Source: Apostichopus japonicus
Taxonomy: Eukaryota > Echinodermata > Holothuroidea > Aspidochirotida > Stichopodidae
Reading direction: 5' to 3'
Length of the DNA: 64,000 nucleotides
NCBI RefSeq assembly: GCF_037975245.1
Contig: NC_092580.1
Span: forward strand, 14,543,001-14,607,000
Shown: positions 12,599 through 24,745 of the stretch, one piece after another
Position numbering within the stretch: the stretch's first letter is position 1
Layout of the letters: each line of letters begins with the position of its first letter
Program-made: the position numbers and the translations under genes
Notes under the pieces: model-generated
What the model saw: the letters and a program-made list of their open reading frames with translations, nothing else
What the model was told of the DNA's origin: nothing
Database searches by the model: none

Positions 12599-12883
12599 CA
12601 GGGGTGGAAGCAGGTTTTAAATGGTAGGGGATCCCCCTGAGGCCATAATGAAGCCAACTCCCATGAAGAGGGTCTGGGGTTCCACCCCACCCCCCAGAAA
12701 AAAATTGAAAATTATATGTGAAATAGTACATTCTGAGGCATAATTAGGCTGTAAATAATATAACTACTGTAAATCTCACAAAAACGTTTTGCTAAAATAT
12801 GTTTTAAGCTTTTGTGTGCATTTGAAAAGGGGGATGTGCAACCCCCCCCCCCCAACCTGGCCCTTCTTCTGGATTCATGCCTG
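12599..12883. mobile_element. Putative MITE, family B (CAGG(G/A)(G/A)TGGA termini)
   Basis: It starts CAGGGGTGGAAGCAGG and ends CTTCTGGATTCATGCCTG, a weak inverted repeat. The flanking octamers TGCTTCCT and TTCTGCCT agree at 6 of 8 positions. The interior motif GTGAAATAGTACATTCTGAGG followed by an A/T-rich part and then a C-run is shared with related sequences near 20.7, 38.2 and 59.0 kb. There is no coding capacity. Confidence 0.5.
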
Positions 12884-14466
12884 TTCTGCCTGACAATGAC
12901 AGGGCATTATGGCATATCAAATTACAAATTGCTATGCAAAATGTATAAATAATGTGTAACACAAATGCAAACATACATAGCAGCTTGGAAGTTGGAACAC
13001 ATGAGAGATTATAATGTTCTTTGAGAAAAGAGAGCGTAGTTGGTACTGAATATGCATAACAATGTATTCTCTCACTGGCTTGTTTAAATTAAGGGGCACG
13101 ACATTATAGAGTATATGAATGACATCTGTCTTCAGGGGATACATTTTTTGATATTTTTTATCATTAATATGTAAATTAATGAAAATGTTTTTTAGGCAAA
13201 CTTAGCTTGGTGAAAGATGAGCACCTTAAAAGGAAGTTCCATTTTTGGAAATGAACAGTTTTTATGTATTTCCTTTTTCAGAAACACACAGAATCACTTT
13301 AAATACCACCAAAATCATGGGATCATCTTTACTTAACTAAAACTACTAACATTATCACTGTAAGTTAACTGACTAAAAATTTGGTGACAAGGCTGGTTCT
13401 ATTTTCTGCAATGTCATGGTATATTATAGAACTTGTGCATCATGCAAATTACATCTACCTAAAGTTTACTTTGAGACCAGAGTAGCCAAAGAGAGAAGGG
13501 ACAAAAAAAAAAATAACTTCAGCAGCCAGGGAGGAATATTTTAGTCTGGCATTACTCCCTCCAGATCTCCATGCTTGATATCCTTGATGTTAATGATTTA
13601 CCTCTGTGCAGAGGGATTAGCTTACAGATTCCCAGGGTCTTGTTTTTCAGTTCCTACATGTAGCTGTTAACCTGAGATGGATTGGAGCATGCTGTTACGT
13701 AATCTGTGTGGTAAAGTTTTAGCACACAAGCTCAGACAAAATTGCCTTCATTGGCCTTGAGTTCTGAAGCATGGTTTAATTGTCTGAATAAAAAGGTTAG
13801 TCTGTGTCCATGGTCTGTCTTCCCCTTAAAAGGAGAAGCTAGGGGGGACATAAATGATCAGCTGCTATTCAGCTTAAATTACTATCTATTTATTCGAAAG
13901 ACCTTCAAATATCAAAAGATCTTTTCTTCTGATAAAGGGGGAAGAGGGAGGGGTGTAGAGAAAGGCTGCATTGATTTTCGAAAGGAAAGCACAGAATAAC
14001 TCAATCTATTCTTCGACTGATGAATTATAAAAAGATCTAGTGTGAAATGAGTAGAGGACAATGATACACAGTTGCGTGGTTTAAGTTAGGTCTTAACTTC
14101 TGGGGGGAAGAAGCGATGACTGTGGTCCTGTTACACCCAGGGAGTTGTTATACACACATCAATTCTCAGCTGCCTCCTGGCTTGGATTATGTTGTATAGA
14201 TAGTTCTTGTACTGCAGCAATATCAATTCATACCGTTACAGTCTTGATGTGTGGCGTGACATTGTCATTATCATACCGTTACAGTCTTGATGTAAGGAGA
14301 CTGGGGTTGAGAGTCGATTGAGTTGTTTGGTTTCTGTGCCCAGACTCGATGTTGGTGATTTGTTTCCCTACACCTTTCTTCTTCCTTCTTTTGTTAAATT
14401 TGTCACAATCTTGTGATATCATACTAGCTATCATACCTTACCATAAATCATATCATACTATATCAT
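12884..14466. other. Non-coding sequence
   Basis: No supported gene. A short direct repeat, CATACCGTTACAGTCTTGATGT, occurs twice near 14231 and 14272. Confidence 0.4.
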
Positions 14467-14720
14467 ATACTGATATATATATCTATATACTGATATATAT
14501 ATATATATATATATAAATAAGATTCACTTCCTGTTGCAAAAGTGCTCAATACTTAAAGTAGAGCAAGTACATAATATAGCCTACCTATACGGTAACTTAC
14601 AGCATGTTTTTACTCGAGTATCAGGCCTGCAGTGTGCGGCAATCATCAGACAACCGTATAGGTATACTATATTATATATAAATATATATATATAAATATA
14701 TTTATATATATAAATATTAA
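14467..14720. repeat. TA microsatellites enclosing a 22-bp inverted repeat
   Basis: TA-rich tracts lie at about 14467-14515 and 14675-14720. Between them, 14572-14593 (TAATATAGCCTACCTATACG..) is complementary to 14653-14674 with about two mismatches and a roughly 59-bp loop. It could be a small TIR element inserted in a TA microsatellite or a cruciform-prone repeat. Confidence 0.6.
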
Positions 14721-16481
14721 TGATTATGTTTTCCAATTGGTCAATGGCAAGAGATTAATTCTTTCAGGTACTGATATTGATAATCAAAAATTATATTGAA
14801 ATATTCACTAGATTTAAAAAAAAAATTGACGATGGTGTGTTCATTTGACGAATTGCAATCTCATTTTGATGTAATACTTGGCAGGATTCAGAACAGCCGC
14901 TCAAAAAACTGGAAAATTGAAACAAAGTGTTTTAATTCAGAAATTATTTTATAGTGTCTTCTAATATACATATTGCTGTCTACAGGCCTTTTTTCCTCTT
15001 TGTTGGTAGGGGGAGGAGCACTGGCACTGGCAACTTTCTACCAGCAGAAATTAAAAATGTTGAAACATGGTAAACAATCTCATTGAGACTTTGTGGAGTG
15101 TTGCACTTTATAAGAACAGCATTATTATTATTATTATTATATTAATCTTCAGAAAATGATTTCCGTACCTAACATAAGCACTGTATTACCAGCTTATTAC
15201 TAGCAATTTCAATTGCACACATGTCAATATAACTGATGTAAATAATAATTTTGTACATATGATACAAAGCTAAATAATTATATATAATATCAATGTTGAA
15301 ATACCCGAAAATACTTGGTACTTTAAGAACTAGTTCTTGCAAGTACTCTGTATTTCGCACATGATGAAAAGTCCTCGGATTCTTAATTAGTGTTACTCAA
15401 CATTCAGTACGCGGACTCAGATGCTAAAGTACTCGTACTCGATTTAAAGTACTTGGTACTCCATACTCGATACTTGGTTCTAGCAAGGTTACAACTAGAA
15501 ACCGCAGAATTTGTCTTCATGCGTCTCTACAGCAGCAACATCATACATATGTATCTTAGTGTATACCACGTACGTTACGAAGACTACGTGAGAAATGTTT
15601 GTTGCTAACGAGACAATTAGAGCGAGACAATTAGTAGCATGATGCCTGTATTATCACTCAGTGGTTTATGAAACCCTGTCAACATGTCGAGAAGTTGGTA
15701 GATGCGTACACAGGGTTTCTTTATTGTCACTTTGCATTATTCAAATACTGTATAGGAACTTTCTACAAAAATAACAAGATCCAAACAACAATTTCATCGC
15801 ATTCAACTATTTTATCATTTCCAATGGCTATCAGGGAGCAGATATGAGGCATAAAGTTCTTGTATTCTTATCAAATCATGTAAGTACTCGAAAAAGTACT
15901 CGCATAGGTACTCGGATTCTAACAGGCTGGAATTGGACACTGATGTTCTGTACTCCGAGCCTTAAAGGCCTTCAGCATTGCCCCCCCCCACCCCCAACAA
16001 TATGTTGTAGGGCTGCTCTCAAAAGCTTGTATGTACGGTAACTGTGGAGTGTTGTAGTTCAGGCAAATGTCAGAGAGAACTCAGGATTTAGCCAGTAGAT
16101 TTCGAAGCACTGACATCTTTTAGCAAATAAGTCGCAAAAGTTGCGAACTTTTACAGTAGGCATGGTACACTCAATTGATATAGAAAAGCAGTTTTCTTCT
16201 GCCTTCTGTACATATTATGCATACATTCATATTTATCTGAGACCCTTATGTACACTTGTTAATCTTACATGTCGAGAATTTTCAGTTTCTTCTGCTTTCT
16301 GTACATATTATGCATAAATTCATATAGACCTTTTGTACACTTGTTAATCTAACATGTCAAGAATTTTCCTATACATGTACATTGTTTCATAATTATATGG
16401 AGTCTCCCAAATCCAATCACGAAAATCTTAAAAAACGATCCAAAACGTTAAAGCAAATTTTGCTGACGAAAACGCATAGCG
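14721..16481. other. Non-coding; scattered GTACTCG motifs
   Basis: An (ATT)n run sits at about 15123-15140. The heptamer (A)GTACTCG and variants recur at 15418-15475 and again at 15882-15925, which may be the two ends of a decayed element, but no clean TIR or TSD was seen. No gene is supported. Confidence 0.35.
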
Positions 16482-17020
16482 TTCTTCATGAATGGTAGAT
16501 TCGGAACGAGGGCACAGTGCTAATGTGTAGTTAGTTAATGTTAGTTAAATGTGTAGTTAGGTAGATCGGGAATGTGCAGATGTGGAGTGGGAGACAGGTA
16601 AGAGAGAAGCAAAGTAAATTGTAGGTATCCAAACCAGGATCATGCTCTTTGGATTATAAGCCAATTAGCTAGAACCTGCACGATCACCAAAAGCCCAGTG
16701 AGGGTGTACAGTGTTAAAAGATTACCAGGGCATTCTAGACACGGTAGAATGTGGTGCATAGGCTGTGGGGAGACAGGTAAGTGGGGAACGAAGTAAATAG
16801 CTAGAACCTGCACGATCACCGAAAGCATTACTGGTACACTCATACACACATCAGATAAACAACATATTTGCCACATTTATCAGTGGTACACTAAAAGTGA
16901 AGTGAAAAGGTTTAAATGTGCTATAAAAAAAACTTCCACTAGAAAGGTCCTTCAATACGGTACATTGAACTGTTTCTCACACTGTGGGGAGACAGGTAAG
17001 CGAGGAATGAAATAAATTCT
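16482..17020 (+). repeat. Cluster of three copies of the dispersed GACAGGTAAG repeat (family S)
   Basis: Three sub-copies end in GGGAGACAGGTAAG-type sequence at about 16590, 16770 and 16990. The first has the fuller head (AATGGTAGATTCGGAA, GCACAGTGCTAA, GTAGATCGGGAATGTGCAG) also seen at 34.3 kb. A 27-bp direct repeat, AGCTAGAACCTGCACGATCA followed by CC(A/G)AAAGC, occurs at about 16668 and 16797. These look like segmentally duplicated copies of one dispersed repeat. Confidence 0.75.
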
Positions 17021-19309
17021 CAAAATATACCACATGAGAGATGTGAACTCAAAAAAGCTGGTTTCAGGCAAGTACACTGGGAATGATTGACCAACAAAGT
17101 TCCAGTGCCAGAATCCACAATGGAGAACGATTATTATGATTTTTTTTAAGGGCTAAGGGCAGGGTGTGGGTTGGGAGGTATTAGTTTTAATATGTTTTCA
17201 TTGGGCTGTCATTGAGTATCAGGAGGGAGGGAGGAAGGGAGGGAGGGTGGGTGGGGTGGGAGGGAGGATGGATGGATTGGTGGTTGGAAATTGGTACAAC
17301 TAGTAAATACAAATTTTCAGGAGCCCCTGGAATTTTTTTCTCGAGAAGTAGCACATAGCTTGTTGGACATAGATTCAGTCTTTTTGTAAATCTGGTTCCA
17401 AGAAACCATGCATGAATACTTTACATGCCCCCTTAATTCTTGAATTCCCCTTTAACTAAAACTTTTAAAACTTAACTATGATTTTAGTTAAAAACCACTG
17501 AACAAACCAATGTGTGATCATTAACTTTACAGATATTACCTACAGTTACGTATTACACTGGTCAGAAGAGAGATAAATAGAACACAATGTTGGGGTCAAA
17601 TCTGTTCTTTAACCATAATGAATGAATTTAGAAGCACCTGACTGAATGCAGGCAGATAACTCTGAACGTTCAGAGACAAACCTATCTTCATTTATCACAC
17701 TATCTAAGCACTTAGAAGTCTTAATCCTAAAAGCTAATACCACTGGATTTCAGTTGGAAAAGATTTGCTGGTATATAATTCAAGCCATTCGGTCAATTCA
17801 AAAGGTTCGTTTAATCAGTTTAAAACGTCGCTCAGATTCCACGTGGAAATTTAACCCCGAATTTACAAATACACTTTCAGTAGACAACCTACTTGGGAGA
17901 TGGATGATACCATTCAGTAGTAGGGATATTGTTTTGTTTTTTGGTCATGGATTACACGGTACCAGTCATCAGACCAGGAGAAATATACTACCTACTGGTC
18001 AACTGGCTACTGGTCAACCTGCTCAATCAAGACCAGTGCAACAATGAAGGCGTGGCAAGATTGAGAGGCCACTGTTACTGTTACAGGTTACTGTTTTATC
18101 TGAGGTGCCAAATGCTCCAAATGGTGACATTGTCCCTGGGGTGGATCGCTAAGTCAGTAGCAGTTTATGCCCCATTCTGCACCCCTGACAATCACGATCA
18201 GGGATAATGATTATGTTTGTGAAGGAAAGGTTGGAAATTGGGACAGGTTTTGCTGGATTAAATAAGGAACCAGGCAGAGAAAAAATTGTATTAAAAACTC
18301 ACAAGAAACCTTTTCTATTTTTCCATCTCTTACATTCCCCACAGCACTTTGGGGAGGGGGGGTGGGGGGATATATACCTCATGGAAGCCACAAGATTGCA
18401 ATCAATGCTGACTTGAAACTTAGAGGTACAAGCGAATGTCTCTTTCCAACGTGTCCCAGCCAAGAAATCTGATAATAATTGGACATCCAAAAATGGTAAA
18501 AGTGGCAGACAATACAACCCAAGAATGTGGATTGAAATATATGCATTAGCATGTGCAATGAGGATACAGACAATGCTGTCTATTATAGTACTTTGTCCTT
18601 GATTTAAATCCAGTGATCCACAAATTAAACCTTCGCCTTGCTGTGCAGTAAAATCAGTCTTAAAGGGAATGATCAGAGATGACAAATTTTTACTGTAAGA
18701 AGGTTTAGTTAACTTAATATATACATATATATACTGAGTGCCTAGCAATAAATTCATGAGAAATGGACAATGAATGCCTTCCCAAGACATTCCCTTCACT
18801 TGTTATCTACATAGAGATATCATTGTATCGAAATTTGAAATTCAAGTTTAGCATGGCAATTATTTTAAGTGAAACTACAAACTAGTATCGTAGTAAAAGC
18901 CAAAGCCAAAATTCTTCCTTGTCACAATTGCAATAGGGATTCCCCCTCACCCAACCTCCCGAAATGCAATACAAACGTTGTTTGAGTTTTTCATTTCTGT
19001 ATGCAAATTTTCAAATAATCAATTCATAAACATGGAAAATAATATACACAATCATTTAGAAGGCATGCTATTACATTAAATTGGTATCTTACTTTTGATA
19101 ATTAATTAATCAATGAAAATTCTATTACCCGACCTTTCAATTACCCGAACTGCATTCGTTCCACACCAGAATGGATAATCAAGGTTCTACTGTACAGTAT
19201 ATATGTGTTTTTAAAGCCACAGGTTTTCAAACAGTGAGCTGATACTGAGATGCATGCAGCAAAATGCCTTCCTGGCTCTCGTGACCCTCCACATTACTCC
19301 AATACATGA
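17021..19309. other. Non-coding; G/A-rich tract and unsupported open frames
   Basis: A GGGAGG-rich purine tract is at about 17221-17285. A 133-codon plus-strand frame at 17646-18047 and a 166-codon minus-strand frame at 18299-18799 have no recognisable domain, repeat in no other place and overlap low-complexity sequence, so they are not called. Confidence 0.4.
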
Positions 19310-19313
19310 TCTT

Positions 19314-19386
19314 GGGGAGGGGGAGGGTGATCTTGGGGGAGGGGAGGGTGATCTTGGGGAGGGGGTGATCTTGGGGGAGGGGAGAA
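19314..19386 (+). repeat. Short G-rich minisatellite, four units of GATCTTGGGGGAGGGG
   Basis: Four tandem units of 17-21 bp, each starting GATCTTGGGG(G)AGGGG, differ in the length of the G-rich tail. The G-runs could form quadruplexes on the plus strand. Confidence 0.9.
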
Positions 19387-20401
19387 TAAGTCTCAGTAAG
19401 GAAAACTGCTTTGAAGATGGTAGTAAAACGTTTGCAGCATTTCTAGCAGATTTATGATGTAAACACTGGTGACCATTATATATTTACCGATGTAAGCTCA
19501 CAAAATGGTTTTGCCCCCAAAAGTTGGCTACAACTCTTAATTCGCAATAATCACATTCCTTGTTATTGTGTGTAACTTCACAATCTCGGAGGATAGGAAT
19601 TTTGAAACTTCATGTATGGTTCATGTTTGACCTGAAAGCAGCTCCTTCCATTTGGATTGATGATATTTAACAGTTTCAATACGGAAAAGGAAAATGACCT
19701 TAAGAAGTCGGGTGAGGGACGGGGGGGGGGGGGGGTGGGGGACGGGGGGAACAGTACAAAAAATATTAAAACTTGATGTTATTAAAAATGATGTAGATTG
19801 TAATTGTTAATATGATTGCAATTCCTCACACATGACTGAACAATGCAGTAACAATTGTTCATTATATTAGTTACCAATTATGCAGTGAAAAGAGGAAATT
19901 GGATCTTTTAACCCTTTCATTATTTTGACATTGCACTAGTCTTCCATCATACTGCTTTTTATGAGGTAAAATAGCGACAAATTCTATTGAGAATTCTACA
20001 TGCAAAATGTTTTACTACAATGTAAATCAGTGCAACAATATATATCAGGCCTTCATGCATAAACTGTTTTACACAGTTTAGCCATTTCCTGGTTATGTAA
20101 TGGCGTACATATATGACCTTTACACAGGCATGCAGAATCGCAGACATGCCTTGCTACTTGGCAAACAATAGGGTCGTTATCTTACTCCAGTGCTGTACAA
20201 ATGTATCAGTCTGTATCAGGGTAATGCTTCCACGGTATTAGCCATGAAGCGATACTCAACAATGGCTATGAACTAATAAAAAACAGTGGTGGCACTCTGT
20301 TCTTTTGGAGGTAAAGCAGCTAAAAGCAAACATACAGACAATTACACGCATGTACAGTATGCCAAATTCACAGCACAAACATGATTAACTCTCATCAGGA
20401 A
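19387..20401. other. Non-coding; long G-run
   Basis: A near-pure G tract lies at 19720-19750. Otherwise there is nothing recognisable. Confidence 0.4.
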
Positions 20402-20514
20402 TATTGGTGGCAGCATTTACCTATTGGTAGCAACATTTACTGATTGGTGGCAGCATTTACCTATTGGTGGCAGTATTTACCTATTGGTGGCAGCATTTAC
20501 CTATTGGTGGCAGA
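20402..20514 (+). repeat. Minisatellite, 20-bp unit CTATTGGTGGCAGCATTTAC
   Basis: About six tandem units with single-base variants (GGTAG, AACATT, TGATTGG, CAGTATT). Units are directly adjacent without spacers, so this is a minisatellite and not a CRISPR-type array. Confidence 0.95.
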
Positions 20515-20559
20515 AAACATTCTCCTAGTACAGACACACTGAATAAAGGAACCAATATA

Positions 20560-20860
20560 TATCGAACATGGGGTGGAGGGTTGGCTAATACAGGATTTTA
20601 AAAGGAGGGGTGTGTCTCTGAAGTTGTTGAAGTTCACCCCAAATGTAGGGGGATCTGGGCCGCTAAAAGAGAAACAATGAAAATTTTAGATGTGAAAAGA
20701 TGGCATTCTATGGCATTTAATTAGCTTTAAACTTTGGTATACATTCAAGGTTGTTCTAATAATTAATAATCTACTAATCATTTTTTTTTTTCCATTGGGG
20801 GTTGAAAGGATGGGATGTACCCACAATCCCCCTTCCCCTTGTAACATGTGCATAGGACAC
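20560..20860. mobile_element. Probable family B MITE relative, boundaries uncertain
   Basis: The interior AAAATTTTAGATGTGAAAA, then GGCATTCTATGGCATTTAAT and a terminal CCCACAATCCCCCTTCCCC tract match the layout of the elements near 12.7 and 38.2 kb. No clean TIR or TSD could be placed. Confidence 0.35.
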
Positions 20861-21124
20861 TAATATGACTCAAAATTACAACAGCTGGCATATATACATA
20901 CATAACATTCATGTTTAATTCTCAATTAGCAATATGAACATAATGCAAAGGAAGATGGAAGTTCTTTTCAGATGGAAGCAAACAACAACTCTATACATAA
21001 ATGATCCAGGCTTCCTAATAAGGTCTCAAACTATGAATACAGCCATTATGACCAGTGCTTAATATCCTGATTAGCACACAGCATTGTGATTATGTCCTGC
21101 AATGATTTATCCCACTGAGAGAGA

Positions 21125-21421
21125 AACCGGTGCTGTGGTGGAGTGGATAAAGGCCGTGGCATCTGAAGCAATGAGGCTTAGCAACCGGGAGGTTGGGATT
21201 CGATACCTGGCCGGGCCATAGTAAGGTGGGTTTTTCATCCAAGAGCAATCTACTTTTTTTTCCATCTGAAATGACTTTCTAGCTTGAAAAGGTTCAAAAT
21301 TTGTGTTAAAATGTTGAAGTGGAAGCCACCCAAAGTGAAAGTTGTATAAGCCCTTGCGGGTTTCTCCCACATTTGTGGTCGCTTAAGCTTCGTAAGAATA
21401 ACTATTGATTATTATTATTAA
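21125..21421 (+). mobile_element. tRNA-derived SINE
   Basis: The head resembles a class II (Ser/Leu-like) tRNA gene: an A-box-like GTGGTGGAGTGGATAA at about 21135-21150 and a B-box-like GGGATTCGATACC at about 21196-21208, the two about 50 bp apart. A non-tRNA body follows, and it ends in an ATT-rich tail (TTATTATTATTA near 21409-21420). Extra bases in the B-box region and the loss of pairing argue for a SINE rather than a working tRNA. The minus-strand open frame here is incidental. Confidence 0.7.
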
Positions 21422-21566
21422 CTCAGTTCTCATAATCTCTTATTTCTCTATTTGAAAAATCATAATAAAAAACCATTCATTGAATTATGAATTGTAGAAC
21501 AGCAGTTAAAACAGGGTACTCATGGACAATTTTTCCATTCCTTTTGCTATACAGGTTCCACCTAAC

Positions 21567-22189
21567 TTAAAGCAGCATTTTGCGTCCTTTTCTATGATTT
21601 TTCTCAACCTCACTGACTCCACTATGCCATAACGACATACATAACTAGCTTACCTATTTAAAGCTTACTTCAAATGGTGGCATAAAAGTCGAAAAATTTG
21701 CAATTTGCAACTTTGTCTTTCTCCAAGATATTTTCCGTTGGGATCCCAATAAACCTCGCCCATAGTATGAATATTTAAACACTACGAACGTCATTGACCA
21801 ATACGTAATATAACACCATGCTTGATTTGTGTACAGTCTATATGGCAGTTGTACCAGGGAGTTCTATAACAACTCCCTGGTTGTACCAACGCAAAGTCTT
21901 GAATCTATTTTTAGCAACGGCTCATAACTAAACCTGCATCTCTGATTGGTTGAATTCAAACTAGTGGGTTTGAGGCAACTGTATGCGGTTAATTTTAAGT
22001 GTGGACTTTGTCGTGGACACTTTTCACATTATCTGCAAATATCCTAAATTACTCGCCAATTAACGTTGTTGGCAAGGAAACACTTACCTAATATCTTAGT
22101 TTGCTGTTTTGTGATTGATATATGTAAAAAACTTAATGCACATGTCAAAAAAGTAGAAAACGGCTACCAAACGCAAAATGCTGCTTTAA
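21567..22189. mobile_element. TTAA-bounded MITE with perfect 19-bp TIRs
   Basis: The left end TTAAAGCAGCATTTTGCGT (21567-21585) is exactly inverted at the right end (22171-22189). TTAA at both outer edges fits a piggyBac/Kolobok-type target-site duplication. The 623-bp interior has no transposase. A perfect small fold-back, CCAGGGAGTT/AACTCCCTGG, lies inside at 21854-21880. Perfect TIRs suggest a relatively recent insertion. A superfamily assignment needs matching to an autonomous relative. Confidence 0.85.
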
Positions 22190-22789
22190 GACTGCGTAAA
22201 GGCTTTGGGATTTACCTGGTGATACACAGACAAGCAGTGCTGTATCTACTATACTCCATATGTAGATTTGCACACTAGTTACTAGGGAGAGATCAATAGT
22301 AGTTTCCTTAAAGGTAGTATTAGGCAGCAGAGTGAATCATTTTGTAAAACCTTCCCCCATGTAACTATTATGCATAAGGAGTTGACTGTTTGCCTATGCA
22401 TGAGTTATCAAAATAATTATATCTGTTTGTTTTGTCACTAGTTCCTTGTTTAGGTCTAGTACATATTGTACTGTTTATGGCAACGAAAGAAGTAGTGATT
22501 TCCACAACATATATTTTGCCAGCAAAAGTTTTGGCCATGTTAGAACTAGTTAATATAGGCATCACACCACAATGAGAGTAGAGCTGACATTGTCTTTCTC
22601 AGAAGCCAGTGATTTGCACAAGATGTAAGTTCCACATTACATAGACCTGTATTGAAAGGAGCTAAGTAAATCCAAAATAGAAATTGAACACGTTCTGATG
22701 GGTAACAACCTTTCACTTAGACTCACTGACACATAATGTATCGAACTGTTAATGAAACATCAGCTGGTGATAGAATGAGAATGAGAATT
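22190..22789. other. Non-coding sequence
   Basis: No gene or repeat boundary recognised. Confidence 0.4.
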
Positions 22790-22915
22790 AAGGTCATTGA
22801 CCTGGTGCGTCTGGTCTTAGAGGGTGTACAGTGCCAACACAGATTACCAGTTCACTATTGGCAGGGTATATTACAAGCCAGAGTACTGAGTAGGTAAGGA
22901 GACAAGTAAGTTGGG
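22790..22915 (+). repeat. Diverged copy of the dispersed family S repeat
   Basis: It contains AGAGGGTGTACAGTG, AGATTACCAG and GGAGACAAGTAAGTTGG, which parallel the arrangement at 16690-16790. Here the GT of the splice-like core is preceded by AA rather than AG. Confidence 0.6.
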
Positions 22916-23188
22916 GGGGGGGAGAGGCAAATTTCAAATTTTGAATTCTACATCTGCCAGCAAAAACAACAATATAGATAAATAGTTAATTGAAAAGGAG
23001 TTCAACACACTATCAGAAAGACAGACAAGTTGGACAAAGTTACACTATAGAGTAGAGGACTATAGGTTAAAGAGGACTTGGGAGTGAAATAATTTGACAA
23101 AAGAGTAATAGACTTTTGTTCTATTGACTGTGGTGATAATCTTCAATACGCCAATATATATACATATTATATAAAAATGTATATATAT
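22916..23188. other. Non-coding spacer ending in a TA-rich tract
   Basis: Nothing recognisable until the TATATAT sequence that flanks the next element. Confidence 0.4.
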
Positions 23189-23772
23189 CAGGCCTCGACA
23201 AATACGGTCGCCAACTCGCCAATGGCGACTAGAATTTGCGACTGGCGAGCAAAAAATGCATTACGCTCAACATTTTGGCGAGTGGCTCATTCGCTCACTG
23301 CCTTTATACGATAGGCTTACTGCCAATCAACAAAGGCCTATTGCCTAATGTTACACATCACAGTAGAATTATCAAGTGCACTGTTCCAAGTAGGTCCTAA
23401 GGAACAGCTCTGTTCACCAGCTTGAAACTAATTTGATACTAATCGACTAAATGATGCACGATAGTTGTAACCAAACTGGAAAACTACAAACTTAAATAAA
23501 TGCGTAACGAAAACTCAAACAGGGGTAACGCATGAATATCATGTTTTACTGAACACTTTTGACGAAGCACAATTTAAATAGATCGTTTTTGCTGTAAACA
23601 ACTAACAGTAACACTACACCGCGATATCCTAAGTTAGGCCATACTACCTAGGCTTATATCACACAAACACTTTGCGAGAAAAAATGTTGAGTAAATTTAA
23701 TGTTTTGGCGAGTAGAATTTTAGACTCGGTCGCCAGTTGGCGAGTAGTTTTAAAAAAAATTGTCGAGGCCTG
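23189..23772. mobile_element. hAT-like MITE with CAGGCCTCGACAA termini
   Basis: The left end CAGGCCTCGACAAATACGG and the inverse of the right end CAGGCCTCGACAATTTTT share 13 perfect terminal bases. Subterminal GGCGAGT/ACTCGCC motifs are arranged in mirror fashion at both ends (for example GGTCGCCAACTCGCC on the left and GGCGAGTAG on the right). The element is flanked by ATATATAT on both sides, consistent with an 8-bp TSD but ambiguous in a TA microsatellite. It is 584 bp without a transposase. Confidence 0.85.
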
Positions 23773-23836
23773 ATATATATATATATGTATATGTATGTAT
23801 ATATATATATATATAAAAATATATATATATATAAAA

Positions 23837-23901
<65 letters not shown>

Positions 23902-23905
23902 TCAG
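23773..23905. repeat. TA microsatellite
   Basis: Long (TA)n with interspersed AAAA interruptions. The minus-strand YIYIYI-type frame across it is an artefact of the repeat. Confidence 0.95.
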
Positions 23906-24745
23906 TGAATGGATCCTGTTTCGTATAAACCCAGTATCTGTTCCTATGAAAGCTAGCAGGACACAGGCCATCCTGTAGGTAACAGAACTATTATAACCAC
24001 ATGTGTATAGCACCTCACCAAATTTCCAAGAGTTTTAATTCATGAAGACATGTGAAGCGTATAAAAGGGGTCACTGTTATGCATGACTCATGAGGAATAC
24101 TTGTCTTAATATGAAACTGGAGGTCAAACGTGGAGTTCCCATGGTACATCGTGTGTATGATGCTATTCTGGGTGATTTACCAAAAAAAAAACCAGAAATC
24201 CCTTTAACTTCCCTATAACTGAATTGTAACACCTTTAACACTATACATCCTAGGGGTTTGCTTTGGAATTGACACTATTAGCCTTGTTCAGGGTCACAGT
24301 GTGACTGGTCACCCACTTAGGATCAGACCCCACAACCCACAATCATGATCCCGCTATCAGGAAGGATGTATGACCCTGCCAGGGTCATCAAGATTGTAGT
24401 ATGAACGCTCATGCATCCGGAAATCATGTGACCCGAGATCTCTGCTCTCTCTCCCTCGTCACTTCTGCACAAACACATACGGGGGTTGAGTTTAAGGTGG
24501 GCGCGCACTTTATAGGAATTTAAGTGACGATTTGCAAACAATCATTGTGACCTTTTCACACAAGTCATGATAACGAAACCGTTCTCAACTGTGGATGTGT
24601 CGTGGGTCAGCTTCGATACCTCCCCATTGGAAAAAGAAGTTCCTGACACCCCTTTGCATTCTCGGATTTGAAGGAGGCTATAGACACCGCTGTGACAGGG
24701 ATAGAAGTGGGTATAGCAGGATGGGATTTGGAAAAGGGTCATAGG
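23906..24745. other. Non-coding sequence
   Basis: No recognisable gene. Confidence 0.4.

Noticed and set aside
17646-18047. 133-codon plus-strand open frame
   Set aside because: No domain, no homologue recognised, and an overlapping second frame is also open. Treated as chance.
20402-20514. Regular short repeats that might suggest a CRISPR array
   Set aside because: Units are contiguous without spacers and the genome is eukaryotic; it is a minisatellite.
23750-24013. Open frame of alternating Tyr and Ile
   Set aside because: Translation of the TA microsatellite.
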